Origin: Aphrocallistes beatrix
Lineage: Eukaryota; Porifera; Hexactinellida; Sceptrulophora; Aphrocallistidae
DNA: 64,000 nucleotides
NCBI GenBank assembly: GCA_963281255.1
Contig: OY725500.1
Span: 1,178,001 to 1,242,000, forward strand
Direction of reading: 5' to 3'
Shown: in pieces, positions 12,401-21,400 of the stretch
Position numbering within the stretch: the first letter of the stretch is position 1
How the letters are laid out: each line of letters starts with the position of its first letter
The notes under the pieces: model-generated
The model's database searches: none
Told to the model about the DNA's origin: nothing
What the model saw: the letters and a program-made list of their open reading frames with translations, nothing else
Program-made: the position numbers and the translations under genes

Positions 12401-15400
12401 GCCCAAGTAAGGACACGACATCTTGCTATCGCACTAAATATATTTAAAGGGAAAAGATAATGTTTATGAGACTGTCTATATTGATCTGAAATATGGAATT
12501 CGTTTTGATTAGTATTGAAATCCCACATTTCTGATCAAAGTTCTACATTGGTTTTCTGATCAAAATATAGTTTCATATTTATCAGCGATAAAAAAACAGA
12601 CTCAAACGTAGCACCAACTTGATTAATACTGCAAAACCAACGCTGGTACTTCTCAGTATACAGGAAATGGATGGAGACGTCAGAGAATAAACGATACGCA
12701 AAACGGCAAAAGAGATTATGTAATTATTATCTAACCTCATCATGTGTTTGTAAAAAGAATAGCTCAGAAAATTAGCATAGAATGAACTCTAAGGTTGTAA
12801 AATATTCACATTACAGCAAATTAAATTGTACATTATCACGAGCAATTGTTCAAATGGGAGTAAAGGATAAAGAAAAAAGTATTCATGTTAGCTCCTCCTA
12901 AAAATATATTTTATGCTAAGATGCTTATGAGCATATTAGCATGGTAAATATGTACATATGTATAGTATCATTCAGGAGTCCACTGCTTACGAGCTACGTA
13001 ATTAATGTAGGTCACATATGTTGATTGGCAAATTATTCAGTTCGATTAAAGTATAATATAATTACAAAATTAAAATTAAGGTTAAAACTTAAAAAACAAA
13101 ACAAATAATGCCATTTTTAAGAATGTCAGTCAACTCTTACAAGTCAACAGAAATTTCTGCTTTTCGCTATGTTCTTACTAATATCTCATCCAAAATGCTA
13201 TATAAATTGTACACTTCATTTTCATTTTTGTAGTTGGTACGAGTTGACTGGTTCCCAATTTTAAAGAGTACAGAAAACAAATTAAAATACAACACGAACA
13301 CAAAACAAAAACAAATTTTGTTATTCAAGCATAGTTAGTAATTCTTATATGATTCTACCCTTTCCTGGTTCTAATGCGTAAGGAAAATATTCAATGAGTT
13401 AGATATGTATAATCAGGGTTGGATCCAGCCCTGAATTTCAGAGGGAGGCTTTCAGGGGGGTGCTGGGGTGGCTACTGTAGGGCTGGGTAGATTTTGTACT
13501 TTAAGGTGTAAACGAGTTCTCAATGACTAATATGGTGTATATGTTGCAGTGCAAACGCGAGATTGGTGTACACGCGTGTACACCAATCTCGCGTTTGCAC
13601 TGCAACATATACACATTATAGAATCAGATTTTGTATTCGATCCAACCAAGTATGACTATATGCTGCTCAAATAAAGTGGAGATAAATCTGCAGCAACATC
13701 CCAGTCAGTTTCTCTTCCTTGCAAGACTGTCTTGTGAATAAATAGTATTTTGTGCTGGTAGAATACTAAATATTACCCAAACATGGCATTCACTCCTTAT
13801 TCTAACTTATGAATTAATCGGATAATTCACATACGAAATTGAACAATATCAATACTATGTAATCGATTCAAAAGTTAGGTCTCGTCTTACCGGCGTACTT
13901 TTTGTAGCTCGCTTTGATCTCTTCCGAAGGAACGACAATCTTAATCGTTTTCTCTTTCTCAGCTAATTTTATCTCCTTCACTCTCTCATTCTGAACTGCT
14001 TTATATTTCGAGCTCGCTTTAAATGAACGAAGATTTTCCATGATATTTTGCTTTAAAGTCTTCCCTTTCGGCCTCGAAGCAATTATATCACGCATTTCTT
14101 TGTTGGTTCGAAGACCGAAGTAAGGAGCAAACCTTTCATGAGTGATGGTGAGTGAGACAATGGTAGTGAACATGTTGGAAGTGAACCAATAGAGGGTGAG
14201 GCAGGCTGGGAATTGAGTGGCGATGGGAAATAAGATTACGACAAATCCTATAAGGCCGTATTTGATTATAGGACTGGCTTGCATGGCACTCCTCGATTCG
14301 CTAACGTACAAACTGATGAGAAGGGTAGTGGACGTGGAAGCAGGAAGGATGAAGTATGGATCAGGAATTACGAGATTACTGAACCAGAACAAACCACCCT
14401 CAGTCATACTCGCCAAGGGAGCTTTAGCCATGCCCCGTAGAGCCATGAAGAAGGAGATGAAGACTGGAGCCTGCACGATCACATTCGTGAACTGTTTCAG
14501 AGGAGTGATGTCATGCTTCCTGAGCATAGCCAGATACTTCATCGTCATTCTCTCCGCTTCCATGTCGTCTCCACACCCAGTGGCCCGCTTCATGGCATCT
14601 TGGACCTCCGCCAGCTGCGGCTGTACTAACAGAGCTCTCTGGGAAGCGCGCATGCTACGGACGGTGAGAGGGAAGAGGAGGGAGCGGAGAATTATCGTGG
14701 ACAGGATGATGGAGCTCCACCATGATAGTCCTCCCTGAGTGTGCAGTGCCTCCAGGATGGTCTGGAGGAGGCCGGGAGGGGTATAGCCGCCCAGACCGAT
14801 GCTAGCTAGATCAGTGGAGGTCTGTGCAGCTGACTGTAGGAGAGACGCGTCCTGTACTAGGTCGATCGTGCCGGACGATCCACTGCTAGCGAAACGGAAT
14901 GTAGCACGCGGTACGAACGAACCTATCTGATTTATCAGATGTGGACGGGAGAATAATGTGTGGAATTTTCCATATGAAGTGAGTGATTGGGTAATTGGAA
15001 ATGATCTAGTTAGTCTTTGTATTGACATATTGAGTAGCATTGTACTGAGGCAGAAAGTAGACTATAGCAACATTCATATGTAATTGCAAATTTATGGGCA
15101 AATAACATACTCAGGAAGTGGAATCGGATTTCGCAACGTAAATGTCCTATATTAGCTACTGAGATTTCAAAAAATTTGATCTAAACCATAGAATGATCCT
15201 ACATACGAATTTTAGAAATTGTACTCAATTTGAAAAAATCTTTAAGGATGGAAGTAATACACAACATCCATGTCGTCAAAGTAAGGACATGATATCTTGC
15301 CATATGAGCTGCACTAAATACGTTCAAAGGGAATAAGATTAATATTTATCAGCTCAAACGTAGCACCAGCTTGATTAATACGTGCACCAACACTGGACTT

Positions 15401-18400
15401 CTCTGCATACAGAAATGGAAAGAGACGTCAGAATACAAACGATTTGCAAAACGTCAAAAGAGATGATGCAATTATTCTTTAGCCTCAATCAATATGTTTG
15501 TAAAAGAATAGCTCAGAAAATTAGCATAGAATGAACTCTAAGGTTGTAAAATATTCACATTACAGCAAATTAAATTGTACATTATCACGTTGATGCTAAT
15601 ATTTCTTACTAACATATTATCCCAGTAAACCTGAAGAATAATACCTGTCTATAACATCAACATAAACCCAAGCAAAGAGATAACACGTTTACACGAGAGA
15701 AAATTTATATCTTTAGATTGATTCCGATAAATTCTAAGTCTCATCTTACGTAATAACTAAATTTATTCTTCTACAGAAGAGATGTACTTAGTAGTACGTA
15801 ATTGAAACAGGAATGAAGCACAATTTCCATACCTCACTTCTTCCCAATTGGAAAAGATTGTTATTTAGAAATGGCACACACAAATGCAAAGATTAAGCAT
15901 GACATGGTAATGCACATACCTTCTTCAGAGCAGCTTTAGAAGAAGCCTTGCTCTGCTGTATCGGAGCATTCTCTTGAATTCTGGCGAGCACTGACTTCTC
16001 CTGGCTGCTCACTCCAAGTTGTTCTTTGTGGAATGTGTGCTTACTCAGTCCTGTAGCTGTCAGTTTGGAGGGAATAGCTACGGAGGAGTGGATACATAAT
16101 GCAACGCCCTTCTACAGAGGTTGCTTCTAAGGTCCAGGACAGGACGGAACAGCGACACGATAGATATCCCGGTTTTCCACAAAATCCGGAATATCCCCGT
16201 TTTCCACAAAATCCGGAAATCCGGAATGAGACAATACTTAATAACGGTTCACTTTCCTATTCGACCGTTCAAATCTCTACGAATTTGATCCATCGACTTT
16301 GTTTAAAGATGCATTTTCGCTGGATGGAAGCGAAGTTCATCGATTGCGGCTAATGTCGGATATTTTCGACGGCCGATACAGCTGTCAGCCTAGAACTACC
16401 TTGATGCTGAGAGGAGTCGTTGCTGCTGTGGTAAGGGTTGTGGAGAGTGCTGCTCTCTTTTCCAGATTCTTTCTTGGACTGTTCGTACTGAGTATTGAGG
16501 ATGTTAACCCGCTTAATCAGCATATCCACCACCCCTCTGATGATACTCTCACTCCCGAACTCTCCAGGGAAGTACTCGTTCACGATCTTCCCAGCGATGT
16601 CGTACGCGTTGGAGTTGAGACTGGCGTCGCTCTCGTCTTGGAACCAGGCCACCTTCGTGTCCGCCTGCCTCTGATTAAACTCTAACCGAATCGGTACCCT
16701 GAGTAGGAAATTCTGGTTCATAATCGTTAAAAAAATAAAAATAAACTACTGTGTATACTCGAATAGTAGCCGGGGCGATTATTAATTTTTAGCCTCATTT
16801 ACCCTGAAAAAAATGGATATTTGAGATATAAGCGAGTTTTCAATGAATATTACCGCACGAGTGAGTCAAGAAATGAAGATTTGCCATTAATATTTTTCTG
16901 GCAGATACAAAAAAAAGATTAGCACCCTCTCTGGGTGGCAGATTATTCGAGGGAGGCGATTATTCGAGTATACTATACGGTATTTATCTAAATAGTTCAC
17001 ATATGTATTAACTAAGCATCGATTCTAAGTGCCGGAATGAGGCTACTTACTCGAGAGGGAGATTGTCATACTCATTCCCGTCCCAGAAGTGTTTAAACCC
17101 GCACCCACACCTCGTCCCCTGGGAGGGAGTGTTGGTCCTGTCTCCGTTCTGGTAGAGAGTGTCTCCCTCAGAGTTCACGGGGCGACAGGCAGAGTTGAAT
17201 GGACACATCTCGCACGCTACCACAGGTGTAGCGTCCATCAGTCTAGAATGATGTGTTAGGTTAATTTAAGGAGAAAGAACATACTGCGAGATTTGTGAAA
17301 CTACAAATATATCTAGACAGTTTAAAAGTAACAAGCGCGCTTCGCTTGCTTGCGCTGCGCGGCTGGCGGACACTTTGTGTCCGCCGGAGGCTCCCTTCGG
17401 TCGCCTGGAGGTGACATTGGTTAATTATAAGGGAGATATCATCTCTAAATATGTCCATCTTAGTTTTAAAATCGATATCACTGGAAAAAACACCAAATTT
17501 GTCCATTTTTAAAATTTTGATGAGTAATGATGACGTCATAACAAAGTGATGAGTCATCATGATAGTTGCATCATATGTGAGACGTGTTAGTATACAGATT
17601 CTATTAAAATTTCAGCCTTCTATCTCCTATAATGGCTGAGTTATGCTCGAATAACTCTGTTGCTTAACTTTTAAAAATGTTACAATAATTCCATGAGTCG
17701 ACATTTTCGTCTGAGCTCAGAACTTACTGGAGCCATAGCCCAAAAGACTCCCACATGCCAAAAATCAGCTTTCTGTGCCTGACAGTTTCTTCAATCAATT
17801 CGTTACAGATATATATATATATACACAAACAATAATCGAGTTTTAATAGTAAGGGATATTATTACACAATATAATCGCTAAAAATATTTTCAGAAAAAAT
17901 TGCATGTATTTGCTTAGAAAAACATAATTAATATTGATGGACAACGGATTTGCTAGCTCATTTAAAATTGATTGCAGCTTTTAATAAGTCAGGGTTATTA
18001 CAGGGGGACAAGGGGGGGGCAATTCGCCCCCCAGAAAGTCTGAATAAGCTAACTGATACAACAGTTAATTTTTCTCCTGCCCCTCCTATCTTTTCATAAA
18101 TGTCAAATTGCCCCCCTGATTTTTTTCTAGAAAAATCACTGTAAGTCATCTCAAAAACTAGCATTTCCCTGTTTAATACCAGGCTTTATTGAATATCATC
18201 CTAATAGACCTCGGATGAAGTCGGATCGTAAACGATACAATTCCCTTTAAGATGAAAGGAGAACATTGATCTCTAAGTATATCTATCTGTATCAACTCTA
18301 ATCGCCCCGCGCTTAGAAATAGAGGACTAACTTTCTCATTAAATCTACAGTCCGAGAATCGCTCTCATCCGCTACGTGGAGAGATCTGCAGTTGAGACAT

Positions 18401-21400
18401 CGGAACAGTTTCCCTTCCTTGATTAACATCCGCGTGGAGTCTATCATCCACTTCTGATCATTCATCGTGCTGCCCAGGAACATGTTCCTCTTGATGCAGG
18501 AGTTCACCTCGGACACTAGACCTGTGCAAGTTTATGATCAAATATTTGTATAGTTAAAGTACACTACTGTCACTAATCCGAGCATTATGAAGAACAATCA
18601 AGGACTAAGAGGAATCCTAATATTTCAAAAATAAGATTCATAAACAGGGGCGCCGAACTTTCCCAAATCTAAGGAATTTCGGGGTTCCAGGGGGGGCTTG
18701 AGCCCCCCCGGGTTCGGCGCCAATGTTCATAAACATAGGCGAAACGAGGGCCATTTAGGCTTTCACATACTCACTAGTCACGCAGCGGTTTTCAACCTTT
18801 TTTGACTGTGGACCCCCTAAAGCAATTTTCTGATATTCTGTGGCACCCTTCCTATCAACCGTAATACAAAATTTCGAATCTTGTGGACCCCCTGATATCT
18901 TCTGTGGACCACTAAGGGGTCCATGGACCCCAGGTTGGGAACCACTGCACTAGTGAGTGCCCATCCTGCTAAGAACAATTAAGCGTTGTGCCTAAGATCA
19001 TAAATACAATTTCGTGGTTTATTTCATCGTCACAAACTATGAAATTTATACTTCGATTCTTTATGAGAAATCGAGTTATCAAGAAACGAGTCCAAAAAGC
19101 AAAATGGGAAACTCAATCCAACTAGCGAATATTAGTATTTCTATTAGAAAGTAAATGCGATATTCAGAACCTACATCCTCGATCAAAGTAGATGAACCTT
19201 TGAAACCTAATCTCTACCTCACTTTTTTAAAATTTGGAAATGAAAATATCCTATTATTCTCTTCAAATACTCCAATAAGTATATCTTATTATGGAAAAAC
19301 TAGGATTTTTGTTTGTTTGTTCGAATTGATAGAAATACTGGCATGTGATAGGAATATGAAAATTGGCATGTAGGTGTCAGATGTTTCTACGAACAAATCC
19401 AGACCTAAGTGAAAGTTGTCTGAAAAAAATCACACAATTTCTATACATTATACTACAACGACACTACAATACACAATTTAACACCAATATCCCACACCAA
19501 GTATATCAATGAGCGCATCTTAGGCAACACTGACCTGTGGAGACCTTGTATTTCTCTGTGAACAACTTCTCCATAGCGTTGAACATCTTGAGAATGATGA
19601 CGTCTGTCATGCACTTCTTTCCTCCGATCACACACAGATTGGTCTCACTATCAAACTTGATGTAGATGTCCAGCAGGCACTGGTCCACCCCCCACACCTT
19701 GGGGAGCAGGTCACGGGATATGACGGGGAGGGTGCGGTTCTTGATGCCGACCAGAGGGATGAAGTGGTTGTGAGCTCTGAGAGGTGGAAAGGATATTAAA
19801 TAAAGGACAAACAGCAGAACTCGGATAAGACGTACCCTTTCGGGAAGGAATTAATAGTACGTACTAGCCGAGTTTGTACTACATAGAAATCTATATTATA
19901 GGTGGATTTTGGTTCAGAGAAATGAGTATGTACTAAACCGAAGAATGTATTATCCGAGGATGTACTAACCGAGTTCTACTGTATTACTACTCATATCTGG
20001 TTATACCATATGTATAGAAACCTACTGCAATATAATGGCAGTCAAACCTGTCTATAACGGCCACCCAAGGGACTGTTCAAAATGGCCGTTATAGACAGGT
20101 AGGCGTCAGAATATACAGTGTCAGGTTGTAACGATGCAATGCAGTGACAATCTATGAATGCACTGGATATCACTGATGTATTACTACTTATGTTTCTGAT
20201 GTTAGAAACTAGATCATCATTCGGAATACGGATCTTAATAAACACACGTATGTAGTTCTAAACAGGAAGTGGCCGTTATAGACAGTTTTAAGGCCCGGAA
20301 GGGACTGAAAAAGGGTGCAACTGGCCGCGTTGAGCAGGTGACCGTCATACGCAGGTTCAATGTTATAGGAAATCGGACGGGACTGTTCTTAGGCGACCAC
20401 CATGTCCAGGAGACCGATATATAGAGATGGCTGCTAGAGCAGGTCCGACTGTACACATTTAAAGGGAAATGGGACATCATTGGGAGTATGTGTTGTGCCG
20501 GATCTCAGGTTCACAATGTATAATTACGTAGAAGGAATGTCAATCGGGAGAATGGAGTCTGCAGTATTTAGAGGTCTAGCTGTATTGTGTGTTGTATCAT
20601 TTCGAATTAACTGAAGAGATGATACGAGTAAAATTTTTAAATTACTAGATCGAAATATAACAAATAATTTTTCTGTGAAAAGTTGCTATGGATAAACTTG
20701 GTGAATGGGAATAGAAATCGTTTATTTCAATACAGATGTACCTGCTATTCCAAGCTATAACGATGGGTTTGTTCAGCTCTCCAGTGACTGGGTCAGTACA
20801 GGCGTCAGGAGGTGCGAAGGCAGGCAGGAAGGTAGCTGCGTAGTCTCCCACACTGCTGATGTGTGTCATTCTGTCCAGCAGGATGATGGGCCGCCGTAGG
20901 ATGTTGGAGAGAGCGAAGATGTGAATGTTCCGGAGTCCGAACGTCTGATCGTCTGGCGGGGTGTAGTCGGGACGAGACTCCTGGATGATGGCCTCCCACT
21001 CGTGCTCGTCCTCCAGGACAAAGTCTCTAGAATGCAGTACAGTAGCACCGACCATAATGTCCAAACTATTTATTCATATTTAAATCTAAATTTTTTTAAA
21101 GTATTGAATTTTTTCTTTCATTATTAGGAAATACTAGAGATATATAATATGCAACCTTTAAACTGACTTTGAGTATAAAACTAGCTCTAATCTCTTCGAG
21201 ATTGAAATATAATTATTCACTATTCTTCACCATTTTAAAATCATAGCTTCTAACTTAAATATATTTTCCTCCATTTTGTCCTCATTCAAGTTCTAATGTA
21301 ATATACCATGGATAATAGAATCAGGCGAAATATGAATACGTATAATGAAACTAAACATCGAGTCACCGTTTCTATCTGATTAAGATCAGATTGTATTGTA

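Larger units (their letters stand above)
2049..15919 (-). other. VCPIP1 intron 9, 13.9 kb, hosting three genes
   Basis: The intron runs from donor GTATGT (15914-15919) to acceptor TTTAG before 2048. It contains two GABA-B-like receptor genes, OXA1L and many MITEs. All other VCPIP1 introns here are 77-1089 bp. Confidence 0.85.

Noticed and set aside
14217-14738. 173-codon plus-strand frame over OXA1L
   Set aside because: Antisense to a well-conserved gene with no motif of its own.
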